In this document: positions 10,713-21,879 of the stretch, piece after piece
Layout of the letters: each line of letters begins with the position of its first letter
How positions within the stretch are numbered: the first letter of the stretch is position 1
Source of the DNA: Asparagopsis taxiformis
Lineage: Eukaryota; Rhodophyta; Florideophyceae; Bonnemaisoniales; Bonnemaisoniaceae
Reading direction: 5' to 3'
Assembly: GCA_030407315.1 (NCBI GenBank)
Contig: JALQPE010002316.1
Span: 33,321 to 97,320, forward strand
DNA length: 64,000 nucleotides
Made by a program: the position numbers and the translations under genes
Notes under the pieces: model-generated
Told to the model about the DNA's origin: nothing
Seen by the model: only the letters and a program-made list of their open reading frames with translations
Database searches by the model: none

Positions 10713-10773
10713 GTCTGTGTTCTCGGAAATGGACGCGGACGTCGTCTGTGTTCTCGGAAATGGACGCGGACGT
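10712..10773 (+). repeat. Tandemly duplicated 31-bp terminal repeat
   Basis: Two perfect copies of a 31-bp unit starting CGTCTGTGTTCTCGG lie head to tail (10712-10742 and 10743-10773). The same unit occurs once, inverted and with two differences, at 23980-24010. A duplicated terminus suggests two rounds of end joining or repair at this edge. Confidence 0.8.
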
Positions 10774-10968
10774 CCACAACCTCTAGTACACCTAGTATTA
10801 CTAGGCGGACGTCCATGTTCTCCAGTATTTTTGGATGTCCGCCTAGAACCGGACGTCCATGCGGTCTAGTACGTCTAGTATTACTAGGACGACATTCATT
10901 GTTTCTAGTACCACGGATGTCCCCTCGGGATGGACTTCCGCCATGTCTATGTCCACCTAGGACGGGCG
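10774..10968. repeat. Subterminal repeats of the left element end
   Basis: Dense repetition of GGACGTCCA, its inverse TGGACGTCC, and CTAGTATTACTAG-like palindromes. The array mirrors the one near 23880-23990. Such arrays next to a terminal repeat are usual transposase-binding regions; that role is inferred. Confidence 0.6.
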
Positions 10969-12159
10969 CCGGTTCAGAAATTCAAAAATTTCGAGCCCAG
11001 AAATTTCTGCCGCCGTGCTCGACATGGATGTCCGCATCCATCACGGCGACCACTCTATTTTTCCTTGTCGGTCGACTCCAATTTCGTCTTTAATTTTTTC
11101 ATCCTCTCGCTCACACCCCCTTCCAGTTGGTGCTCACCTCCCCCGTACTGTACCTCAAACACCCCCAATACCACTCTAGCACGCATTTTCAGCTACCTAT
11201 CCCCCCTTCTACGGTGCACACCTCCATTCCATACCTACTTTTCTGCTCTACCGTACAGATTTCGTATAACCAGTCCTCATACTACCTCAGAATAGGGAAA
11301 AACACCCCCTATCTCCTCGACCATGCTCTCCCCCATCACCTTTGAAACGTATTGTTCTTCAATACCCTCTTTCCTCTACCCTCAACCCCTCTCCTTCGCC
11401 CTCTACACAAACTTCCCCTGCAGCTTACTCTTCCAAAACCTCTCACTCCCCATCCCGTACCCGACCTGCTCCACCCCTCCCTCCCTCAGCTGCTCCATGC
11501 CCCCACGCCATCCGCATCTTCGATACCGTATACACCACCACCACCACCACCGGCCCACGCTCCCGCTCCCCCGCCGTCTCCCCAGAAACCTTCCCGCTCT
11601 GAAACACATATCAACCCCCCACTTCGCACCCTTCCTCCCACTCCCCTCCCTCCCCAAATACAATAGCCCCTTCTTCTCCATCACATCCTCACTCACCACA
11701 GCCAGAACAGACGCCACCTCCCTCCCCCTCTTTCTCCTCACTTTCCTAAAACCCCCTCCTCTCGGCGCCTTCAACCGCACCCTCCCACGGTCCCACCTAA
11801 ACACCTCCTCCGCCCTCACTACCCCAACACCCCGCAGCGTCTCCCCAATCCCCATAATATGCTCGTCGGCACTCCTCTCCGAATCACACTCCAATGTAAA
11901 CCCCCATTCCGTACATTTCCCACATCCTCATACCACAGAAGAATTTTCTTCCTCTCCCACCTCACCCTTAAGACCTCCATCGGCTCCATGTAAATTTCGA
12001 TGTAAATATTTTCTCCACTATGCAATCTCAAACATGTATGAGCGTATGCCTTTCCGCTTTTTCAACCCTGAATATTAGTACTCATGTATTCATAAAATAG
12101 GGCCACCCACATCCCTATCCCGTTCTGCAAGCTTTACAAACCACCAGACGCATACTCCA
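10969..12159. other. CT-rich stretch with an unassigned ORF
   Basis: Strongly pyrimidine-rich on the plus strand. It gives a long plus-strand frame (11323-12078; Pro/Ser/Leu-rich, low complexity) and a Gly/Arg-rich minus-strand frame (11403-11894). The minus frame contains runs such as WWWWW and looks like a by-product of base composition. I recognise no domain in either and would not call a gene here. Confidence 0.35.
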
Positions 12160-12680
12160 CAACTATACAACAAACACTACTCGCTATTTCGGACGACGCG
12201 GTACACAAGCAGCGTAGTCCCAATTTTCTGTAACGCCTTTCCTGATGCATAAAAGTGAGAAACACGTCCAAAAGTATATCAGAAATGAGTGCGAGAGTTT
12301 TCTGCACGGGAGATGATGGGCCACCAAATTGATTTTCGGAAATTTTAGAATTTCTGGGCTGGCCAGCAATGCAATTGAGCCGGACATCCACTAGACGTCC
12401 ATTTTGGGTTGTTCGTGTGCTGCTCACATCCACGCATTACAGCAACCACGCAGGCGGGTCTACTGCTCATATGAAGTGCACATAGTATGTGCAGCATGAC
12501 GGGTGAGTAGTGTTTGTCGTGGGAGAGTAGGGTGGGAGCATGCCGAAACAAGGACTATGACTTCGCCCTGGCGTATTGAGCCTGAGCCTGGAATCGACCC
12601 TTCGTGAGATGTGGCTTTGCTTACAGTTGGTGCTTACAGAAGCCAGCGATGGCCCCACTCGGGGCGGCGGCCGGTTCCTG

Positions 12681-12911
12681 GGGCCGTTGTGGCCAAATTA
12701 GACACCTTGATTAGAATTAAAATTTGGGCTATTCTCAAAAACATGCACATGTGAACATGTTTTTGAGATGGGGGTGTGCCGTACGGCACTTTCGAACGCT
12801 CAAATCGATATAATTTTGCAATTTTTTTCTGACTGAAATTTTAGAATTTCTGGGCTGACCAGCAATGCAAATGAGCTGGACATCCACCGGACGTCCATTT
12901 CAGGTTGGTCG
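12681..12911 (+). repeat. Hairpin repeat, copy 1
   Basis: The hairpin CAAAAACATG...CATGTTTTTG lies at 12736-12765 and the perfect palindrome GTGCCGTACGGCAC at 12776-12789. The shared tail TTCTGGGCTG-CCAGCAATGCA then leads to GGACGTCCATTTCAGG. The upstream flank GGGGCCGTTGTGGCC is shared with copies 2, 6 and 7. Confidence 0.85.
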
Positions 12912-13680
12912 AATATTGCGCATGGATACAGTTTTGCAGCTATTTTTCAGCCGAACATTTTAGAATCTCAGCGCTGGCCAGCAATGCAATCGAGCCGGAC
13001 TTCCACTGGACGTCCATTTCAAGCTAGGCGAGTGCTGCACATTTGCTTGCATCGCAGCAACTAAGCAAGTGATGAGAGCACCGAGATACCATTCCGAAAA
13101 TGGGAATCGGCTGCAAACGGCTTCCCTGGTAGGCAGCTGGATGTCTGGATGTCAATGGCTGCAAGCATGGAAATTTTGCTACCGCACGGCGCATACACAC
13201 TGCAGCACATCACTGACGCATGCGACAGATGGGTGCAGCAGTGCGTGGTTGTTTGTGTGTTTGTGTGTGTATGACGAACATTGTGGTATCCCTAGGCGTG
13301 CACTGGTACAAAACGTTTGGACTGCCCCATCGGTCGTACTTTGACGCATTTACATGCATCGGAGAGCGACCAAGGAGGTAGAGCATCAATCGCTGTGGGC
13401 TGAGCGTCCAAATTGGAGGGCTTGGGGCAATGGTTCTGTAGCATTCATTTATAGGACGCCCACCACTGATAACTGAGCTCCACGGTGGGTGTAGTATTCA
13501 TGGTGTTGTCCTGCATTGGTGGACGTCGAAGACAACGAGTACTTCCAGTAAATGTCCAAGTTGAACAGCTCAGCAGAGGATGATGATGTGGATGTGAAGG
13601 CATGGATGAGGCCAGCAGGAACGTTTCTGCAAGATAGCCGTGAGTGGGTGAGTGAGGAGGGGCCGCTCGGGGCGCTTGGT

Positions 13681-13902
13681 AGCTTCTGGGGCCGTTGTGG
13701 CCACATTAGAATCGAGCCTATGTCCGGTGGACGTCCTGAATTGCTTTATTTTTTGGGCTATTCTCAAAAACATGCACATGTGAACATGTTTTTGAGATGA
13801 GGGTGTGCCGTACGGCACTTTCGACCGCCCAAATCGATGTATTTTTGCAATTTTTTTCTGACTGAAATTTTAGAATTCCTGGGCTCGCCAGCAATGCAAT
13901 TG
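13681..13902 (+). repeat. Hairpin repeat, copy 2 (inner left arm)
   Basis: Hairpin at 13765-13794, with the same order of parts as copy 1. This copy sits at the inner edge of the left arm, directly next to the decayed gene cargo, and faces copy 3 in inverted orientation. Confidence 0.85.
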
Positions 13903-13931
13903 CACAATTGTTGAAATGCGATACATTTAAT

Positions 13932-16900
13932 TTAGTTGCAATTCGATGGCAATCTCGCATTCCCCACAATGCTCCGTCCCGCTGAAACCAAGAGTACCAA
14001 TTGCACTGCGTCTCCTACAAGCATCCAAAGTCTCATTGATGCATGTGAGAAAAACACCTTAGTCGGACTCTTCTGCATAGTCACAATCACCTCCGTCCGC
14101 CCCTCGTTATCCCCGCCACACAAGTTCACCATGTCCCTCTCCAAGTAGGTTTTATGACCGTCATGCTGGAGACACAGTTTCGTCTTGTTCCAGTTCTTCA
14201 CTACTTTTTTAGGCGCATATGCAGCGTTGTATACCTTTTCCACTGAGCGTGGTGTCAACGCCTCTTCAGCTGTCGTGACCCGCCAGGGGCTCGATAGCAT
14301 CTCCATTTTCTGACGGTTCTGCGTGCGCATCTTAAATGCAAGAATCCCACACGCATTCATGCACAGAATCTCATCTCCATAGTCGAAGTTGGGATCTAGA
14401 GGGCGAGAGACCATCTGCGATTCGCGTTTCGGTCCCTGCAGCTCGTGAACGAGACTGCAGGTTGACGATGTAGACGATGGCGTCCCAATCTCCACCTAAT
14501 GTGGCGAATTTTTGGTCTTCAGATACAGCAATTTCGCTAATCTCCTTGTCCATCGGGTCTGGCACTCTCATGGGGCGACGACGTCATCTATCCCGGCGAT
14601 CACATCGCTGACACGCCGCACTTCGATGCGCTGTGTGCTTGGATAGACTACCAAGGAACGCTCGTCCGCTGATAGCGCAAACGCCTTCGCACCTGTGATT
14701 AGTGCGTTTGCAGGTACGCGTTGCTCGTTGCAAGTAGGTTGTTTGTTGATGTCCACCTAGCATACAAAAATGCTCCCGTCTCCCGTGCAAGTGTGATGAG
14801 CTCGGACCGTGTTGGTGACAGTAGAAGGCACTTTATATTTGACATGCGCCCATCTTCAACTGAATGTATTTTGTGCAGTTACTGTCCGTCGCACTGGATA
14901 TTCCACGCACAGACTTTATCACTGCTACCTGAATACAGCCCTCATCCCGTGCTGTCGAATGCGACGTAAACCACCCAATCTCAGTGACCCACGACTGGCC
15001 AGTCTTCCTCGCAGTGTTCATCGACACTCCATATGCGCACACTATTATCCATGCATTCAAATTCGACCATTCGTTCAATGATGCTTCAACCGGCACAAAT
15101 AATACTTGCGTCGTGATTCATATCACTGACCTTTTCCATTGTTTCAATGTTCAATACATGCACTTGGTGGCTGGATAAAGATCTAGTTATTTTGCCAATG
15201 GATTCTGCAGATAGAAAGGCCACGATCCATCAATTGTCTTGCACGGGTTTCACTTCTTGTCCTAATGGTGTGCTTACCACGCTCAGTTTTCCACGGTTTG
15301 TGCCAACAGCAATGCGATCATCAGATAAAACTTGCAAGCATGAAACACTTTCCTTTTTCTCTAAACCCGCTATCTGAATTGTTTCCACGCTTTCATTGCC
15401 CTTCCCACTGCATGATTACAAACGCTCCGAATCAGCGCGGTAACAAATCTGGAAAATGTCATCTTCATATCTCTGAAGATCTATGGCACCCAATCTATCC
15501 TACACACCAATTATCTGTAGTTTACTACCACCGCCCCCAACCGCCAACTCTTCTCTTCCAGCCACTGCATCAGCGCATATCGCGAAAAAGATGTCGATTG
15601 TATGCGTTTCAACTCGCTGTTCGCACATAGCACCATTCCTGGTGCTGCGCGCGCTCACGGTAGATTCGGGTATTCTTCAATGCCCTACATGAGCCGCTTG
15701 ATGACTTGTGAATCAGACTGAATCGACGCGAGCCTCCCGTATTGCCGAAAGGTACGTTCGAATCGACTCGTTTCGCAGGCCTTCGTACACACCTGCATAG
15801 TTTCCGCAACATTATCGATTTTGTCGGCGAAATTTTTCAAGATACCATCGCTTTGTTTGGCAACATAATCCGCTCGCGTTTTGAGGTTGGAAAGAACCAA
15901 TTTGAAACACACTCAACTTGGATCACTGTTTATCTCCTGAATCCAGCGATACTATGTCACCAGCCGTGATTCCTCATCCTTCCTTCCTATATACGCAAGA
16001 TGTCAAACGACGTTTTCCTCCACGTACTATCCAGCGATTTTATCGCCCCCTTCTGCTTGTTGAGTATCGTTAACATATACTTTTCCGTACTCATCTCCAT
16101 AGTTTCTCAAAAGCCTATCATGCCATTAGATAATTTGCATCTCTGTTCTAGTCATTCCAACGCTTACATGATGTCTCAAATTATGAACGCGCCATCCGTA
16201 CCATTTTCCATGTGTACTGCTGTCCTCTTTTATCGACCGATACCAAACAATTGTCCTCCAGCATGCCGGTAATTGCCATCCCCTCCTCCTAACATACGCC
16301 CCACGTTCTCTGTAGAGTATTAACAGGAACTGGCGTTCGTTTCCTCAAGACGCAGAGAGAGCAGAACGCATCGAGCAGACTGATATTGGTGCTATTCCAC
16401 TTATCGGTCAAGCCCATCGAGTGCAATTGCAGTGACGTATACAGTCCTGCATAAGGCTGGCATTCCTCCCGTAATCGCTGCACATTGTCCATTGTCCTGC
16501 AACTCTTCGGCATAAGACCGCCACGCGCTAATTATTCGCCTCTTCTTCCTGCTCATTGGACATTTGAGCGCCTTTCACACAATAGCAAGTGCAAGCAGCA
16601 ATCCAGCATAGAAGCTGAAAATATGGTCAGATGCAGGTCGATCCTGGGCACACAACGACGTTCTGGCATCCGCATCCTCACCCGCGTACCAGGAAAACAT
16701 TCACGGCGACATCTTCCTGCAATGGTAGTAGCATGACATACACAGGCGTGCCCTCACTGGCGAGTATTTCGCAATGAGTCGAAAACAGCACATTAATATT
16801 GGGGGTCTGCAGTGCGTGAATCTCGGAAACAAACACGCGGAATATTCGCAGCATCACACCATCAGCAGCTCGTAAGTCATCAAACACAATTTGAATCTTG

Positions 16901-17210
16901 GCCAGGGCGAGCGTAACTACTAGATTGGCGATAGCGCTCGGGTCCTAAAGCTTGTCTGTGAGTTTATCACGAAGCAAATCACCGAAATGCTGCGAGCAGA
17001 GACGCGACGCAAACAGCGGTATCTATCTGCAAATGTGCGTGGGATCGGTGGGTATGGCAGCAAGGAAGGCCTACATTGCATCTGAAAACCAGGCGCGGAT
17101 CTGCGGGAGTGACGGTGATGAGTACTGGATGGTCGTCTTGCCGGCGCCGATGGGCCCAGCGAGGGATACCACTGTGCCGCGTGGGTTGCGTGAGAGCGGA
17201 TAAAGCTCTG
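13932..17210 (-). pseudogene. Decayed NB-ARC-type STAND ATPase with WD40-like repeats
   Basis: Read right to left, a Walker A motif GPIGAGKTT is encoded at 17131-17157. A Walker B/kinase-2 motif IQIVFDDL follows at about 16880-16904, then an RNBS-B-like NVLFST (about 16790). Near 16300-16380 comes RKRTPVPVNTLQRTWGV, typical of the helical end of NB-ARC modules. A helical stretch (15685-15912) and WD40-like blades follow (for example FATLGGDWDAIVYIV near 14500 and AFALSADERSLVV near 14670). The pieces fall in different frames and are cut by stops, so this is a pseudogene. NB-ARC-WD40 proteins are signal-sensing ATPases (Apaf-1/NLR-like); here the gene is cargo between foldback arms. Confidence 0.6.
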
Positions 17211-17735
17211 CGAGATGGTCAGGTCTGTTTGAGGTGGACGCGTGTATCGTTTGGGTATGATCGTTAGCGCGGTTCTAACACGTGTCAGTTCGGTCTATGG
17301 CTGCATTGTTGGACGGTTCTCATCTAAATTTAATTTATATTATCTCCATCATTCAGATTCGACCACTGCTTTACGCTGGTCGGAAACGGATGTATAGAGA
17401 CGTACGTCCCTGTAGGAATGGCCCTCATACTGTAGCACAACCATACCAACAATGCCAGCCATGACCCGAACACTCCATCCTTGCTATTCTTGCCTTTGTG
17501 AACACGCCGCGGTTGCTGTCTGCATCGTTGCCGTAATTACTTCTCCACCTCGTTCAGTTCAGAGGATACACCGCCCTTGCGTGACTCTTCATCGTCAGCC
17601 TGGTTTAGATTAATATCTGAATCGTACGTCTCTCATCTCTACTCTTTTCGCGAGAAAAATGCCTATATATCCTACCTCTTCTCGTGCGGTACGTAACCTC
17701 TCAGTAAATGAGCACATCACAATAACTCCTCTATC
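17211..17735. other. Spacer between the two decayed cargo genes
   Basis: About 0.5 kb with only short ORFs. The two cargo genes point away from each other, so this could contain remnants of both promoters, but I see no specific signal. Confidence 0.4.
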
Positions 17736-18715
17736 ATGTCTCAACAAATCAGTGTTGTTTCCCGAATATTTCAAAACCCCTACAACATATCACAGGTCCC
17801 GTTCCTCTCAGCAATCCCCGCTCTCCAATCCCTCCTCACTCTCGTCGACCAGTTGCCCGCTCTCTACACAAACAGAACTATCCTGTCCAACGCTCTCCGT
17901 CGCTATGAACATCTCTAGTTACCCCTCATCCTTTCCAACCCTCACGCCACCATCCTCCCCCCATTGACATCCATTGGGTCTGGATATGTCACATGCTCAA
18001 CCCCACCGCCTATGCGATCGACATGAAACGTATTCGCACTGCACAATCTTCTGCCGGTAACGCAAAAGTTGTCCATGCTGTTCTTGACCACCAAGGTCGG
18101 GTGAAAGCAATGAAACGAGCAAAGAAGTTATTGGAAGCTGCATATCCAAATGAACAGTTTGACTTGCAGTCTACAATTTCTCAAGCCACTATGTTTGCTA
18201 CACCTGGCGACCCTGACAACTACCATTTCCCCTCGAAAATCAAATACGACATCATTGCTGCAGCATCACGTCAAATGGACTTCCATTATCAAGTCTGTAT
18301 CCTGCCCCAGTATTTCCAGAAATCATTTCTGAGAAATGCCGTCAAGCGATATCTCAAGGGTTTCCTGTATCTCAAGAAGCCCCATCCAAAAACTATCATC
18401 ACTCCTACAGTAGACATAGAACTCGTATGGTACTGCCATATGCTGCATCCTTTGGACTATGCCGAGGAAACTGTTCGAATCACTGGTTCCCTGTTGCCAC
18501 ATGATGATATAACGAATGATCGTTCAGAAGGCTCTGAACTGAACAAAGCGTGGGATAACACATGCGAATTGTGGAAACTTCAAATCTCCAAAGATGGTCT
18601 AGCTTCCCCCGCCGTTATGTTCAGAGGCAATGGTACAGCAGAGGAACGTGCTCTACGACCAGCAATACAAGCCTCTGCTGCAAAAATTGCATATCAGTAC
18701 AGTCAAGCTCTGTAG
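17736..18715 (+). pseudogene. DUF1399 / GRDP-like protein fragment (broken)
   Basis: The frame opens with ATG at 17736, is stopped by TAG at 17916-17918, and needs a one-base shift near the C6 run at 17957-17962. It then runs open to 18715. Two characteristic repeats of the family are visible: PIDIHWVWICHML just after the shift and PTVDIELVWYCHMLHP near 18400-18450. Each has the D-x-x-x-W-x-x-H pattern followed by a P-x-x-Y. DUF1399 is found in plant glycine-rich domain proteins; no Gly-rich tail is present here. The nonsense codon and frame break mark a non-functional copy carried between the foldback arms. Confidence 0.65.
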
Positions 18716-19373
18716 GGCAACACAGCATTTGTAGTAGCGCACAAAATGTCCAGTTATTGAGCTCCAGGGTCTCACCGTTCAACCAAATTCCAACGGTCAC
18801 ATCTTGCTGATGCCGGTACTTCGGCTGAGCAGTCTTCATCAGTCGAAATTGAACGATATTCGGAAATGGTTCCATGGGGAACGGGCCTACAACTCCCGAA
18901 ACTTTCATGCAGAACAGTGCATCGTATCGTCAGTTGCCGAGAAGAGAACGGGAATGATCGCAGTATAAATAGCGTGATTGAGATACAATCAGAAAGTGAC
19001 AGTGGCCATCTTCCGCTTTGCTGCGCCCTCCGTATAAACAGGCAATGTCCATTGTCGTTGGCTATGCTTAACCGCAGATTTGTATCTCAGCACTCATCCA
19101 GCTTCTGCCGATAGAACACAGTATTGATAATCATTCCACACTTCCCATTCATACGGAATCGCTCCACAAAAACATCAACTCCTTCGTGGTTTACTTCCTA
19201 GCCGTAAATTCTGGTGACAGAATCACCATTTCAATCCTCGCAGTCTGCATCACACAGATCATCTTACGCAGTGCGTGCTGCCCAGATCGTTATTCGGCCC
19301 TATCCAGAAACACTTTCAGGCCTTGTGCAACCAGTAGATCTGAAATGGAAATGGACGTCCGGTGAATGACCGG
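18716..19373. other. Uncharacterised end of the foldback interior
   Basis: About 0.65 kb with no ORF I can assign on either strand. It lies between the DUF1399 remnant and the right arm. Confidence 0.4.
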
Positions 19374-19590
19374 CACAATTGCATTGCTGGCGAGCCCAGG
19401 AATTCTAAAATTTCAGTCAGAAAAAAATTGCAAAAATACATCGATTTGGGCGGTCGAAAGTGCCGTACGGCACACCCTCATCTCAAAAACATGTTCACAT
19501 GTGCATGTTTTTGAGAATAGCCCAAAAAATAAAGCAATTCAGGACGTCCACCGGACATAGGCTCGATTCTAATGTGGCCACAACGGCCCC
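19374..19590 (-). repeat. Hairpin repeat, copy 3 (inner right arm)
   Basis: Hairpin at 19484-19513 in reverse orientation; mirror of copy 2. Confidence 0.85.
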
Positions 19591-20368
19591 AGAAGCTACC
19601 AAGCGCCCCGAGCGGCCCCTCCTCACTCACCCACTCACGGCTATCTTGCAGAAACGTTCCTGCTGGCCTCATCCATGCCTTCACATCCACATCATCATCC
19701 TCTGCTGAGCTGTTCAACTTGGACATTTACTGGAAGTACTCGTTGTCTTCGACGTCCACCAATGCAGGACAACACCATGAATACTACACCCACCGTGGAG
19801 CTCAGTTATCAGTGGTGGGCGTCCTATAAATGAATGCTACAGAACCATTGCCCCAAGCCCTCCAATTTGGACGCTCAGCCCACAGCGATTGATGCTCTAC
19901 CTCCTTGGTCGCTCTCCGATGCATGTAAATGCGTCAAAGTACGACCGATGGGGCAGTCCAAACGTTTTGTACCAGTGCACGCCTAGGGATACCACAATGT
20001 TCGTCATACACACACAAACACACAAACAACCACGCACTGCTGCACCCATCTGTCGCATGCGTCAGTGATGTGCTGCAGTGTGTATGCGCCGTGCGGTAGC
20101 AAAATTTCCATGCTTGCAGCCATTGACATCCAGACATCCAGCTGCCTACCAGGGAAGCCGTTTGCAGCCGATTCCCATTTTCGGAATGGTATCTCGGTGC
20201 TCTCATCACTTGCTTAGTTGCTGCGATGCAAGCAAATGTGCAGCACTCGCCTAGCTTGAAATGGACGTCCAGTGGAAGTCCGGCTCGATTGCATTGCTGG
20301 CCAGCGCTGAGATTCTAAAATGTTCGGCTGAAAAATAGCTGCAAAACTGTATCCATGCGCAATATTCG

Positions 20369-20600
20369 ACCAACCTGAAATGGACGTCCGGTGGATGTCC
20401 AGCTCATTTGCATTGCTGGTCAGCCCAGAAATTCTAAAATTTCAGTCAGAAAAAAAATTGCAAAATTATATCGATTTGAGCGTTCGAAAGTGCCGTACGG
20501 CACACCCCCATCTCAAAAACATGTTCACATGTGCATGTTTTTGAGAATAGCCCAAATTTTAATTCTAATCAAGGTGTCTAATTTGGCCACAACGGCCCCA
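20369..20600 (-). repeat. Hairpin repeat, copy 4
   Basis: Hairpin at 20514-20543 in reverse orientation; mirror of copy 1 in the right arm. Confidence 0.85.
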
Positions 20601-21765
20601 GGAACCGGCCGCCGCCCCGAGTGGGGCCATCGCTGGCTTCTGTAAGCACCAACTGTAAGCAAAGCCACATCTCACGAAGGGTCGATTCCAGGCTCAGGCT
20701 CAATACGCCAGGGCGAAGTCATAGTCCTTGTTTCGGCATGCTCCCACCCTACTCTCCCACGACAAACACTACTCACCCGTCATGCTGCACATACTATGTG
20801 CACTTCATATGAGCAGTAGACCCGCCTGCGTGGTTGCTGTAATGCGTGGATGTGAGCAGCACACGAACAACCCAAAATGGACGTCTAGTGGATGTCCGGC
20901 TCAATTGCATTGCTGGCCAGCCCAGAAATTCTAAAATTTCCGAAAATCAATTTGGTGGCCCATCATCTCCCGTGCAGAAAACTCTCGCACTCATTTCTGA
21001 TATACTTTTGGACGTGTTTCTCACTTTTATGCATCAGGAAAGGCGTTACAGAAAATTGGGACTACGCTACTTGTGAGCCGCGTCGTTTGAGATAGCGAGT
21101 AGAGTTTTTTGTATAGTATTTATGTTATATTCTAAATGTGCGTTCGAGACCTGGTTTGTAATATTCTCGTGGTTTTGTGGGTACCAGTTTTGTGCTCACT
21201 TCTGGCAGCCCAATGGTGGAATGTACCTGAGCGACCAATCATCACCTACTGCTAGGTCGCACATTTTGCTGGCAACGTGTGCATGGAAGGACGAATGAAC
21301 GCCGTGGGAGATGGATTTTCAGTTAGTTCATTTGAAATAATAAAATTTTATTAATTGCGAACTTTATGGAATAAGTTTGTGCCTTACAGTGGATATTACA
21401 GGGATCATGTAAGGGAAGCAAATGGATTGTCATATGTATAATTATACTATTTCGATGTTCTCGATCCGGATCTCATTATTCGGGAGTTCAGAGACCATGG
21501 CTCGGGCCATTCTTAATCTCAATACCAGCGATGATATGGAGTATGCACAGCAGGACTTAAGCTGACGTCGAATGCTGTCCAGTCGACGTCGCAGGCTCCA
21601 CTTCTCCGCCATCACTGACTGAGGTTCTTTGGCCGTGTTTCCTTTGTTTGGTGTAGAGGATAGAACGACGGTGAGTATGCCAGTTTGGAGAGATTGCAGC
21701 GAGGGAAGCGTGTGTTTTGCTTCGTACTGTTGTCGTATATGCGATATTGATTCATTAGCCTAATG

Positions 21766-21803
21766 CATGACTCACGAAGCTTCTGAGAAGCTTCGTGAGT
21801 CAT
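21766..21803. repeat. Perfect short hairpin in copy A
   Basis: CATGACTCACGAAGCTT pairs perfectly with its inverse across a 4-nt loop (CTGA), giving a stem of about 17 bp. It interrupts a unit of the tandem array. Copy B has a hairpin of different sequence nearby. Confidence 0.75.
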
Positions 21804-21879
21804 GGTTTGCATGTTGTGAACGATGGGAGGCCGGTAAGTAAGTGAGTCTTGCGGGTGTGCAATAAGGGATGCATGGGTG

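Larger units (their letters stand above)
12160..13902 (+). repeat. Left arm of large foldback unit
   Basis: A roughly 1.74-kb segment that reappears inverted at 19374-21117. Most of it looks identical by eye between arms, including long stretches around 12360-12700 and 13070-13700, while the outermost 40-50 bp differ at several positions. It contains two full hairpin repeats (12681-12911 and 13681-13902) and partial copies near 12330-12410 and 12930-13025. A (TG)-rich tract lies at about 13250-13275. Repeated short ORFs in both arms are by-products of the repeat. Confidence 0.9.
19374..21117 (-). repeat. Right arm of large foldback unit
   Basis: Inverted copy of 12160-13902, with the innermost match at the CAATTGCATTGCTGG words. 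Near-identity of the arms contrasts with the heavy decay of the genes between them. The arms have therefore either been kept alike by gene conversion or the unit duplicated recently with already dead cargo. Confidence 0.9.

Noticed and set aside
11323..12078. 251-codon plus-strand ORF in CT-rich sequence
   Set aside because: Low-complexity Pro/Ser/Leu composition and an equally long minus frame; explained by base bias.
13932..18715. Cargo of the foldback as functional host genes
   Set aside because: Motifs of each family fall in different frames with stops between them; intron-based explanations would need too many exact junctions.
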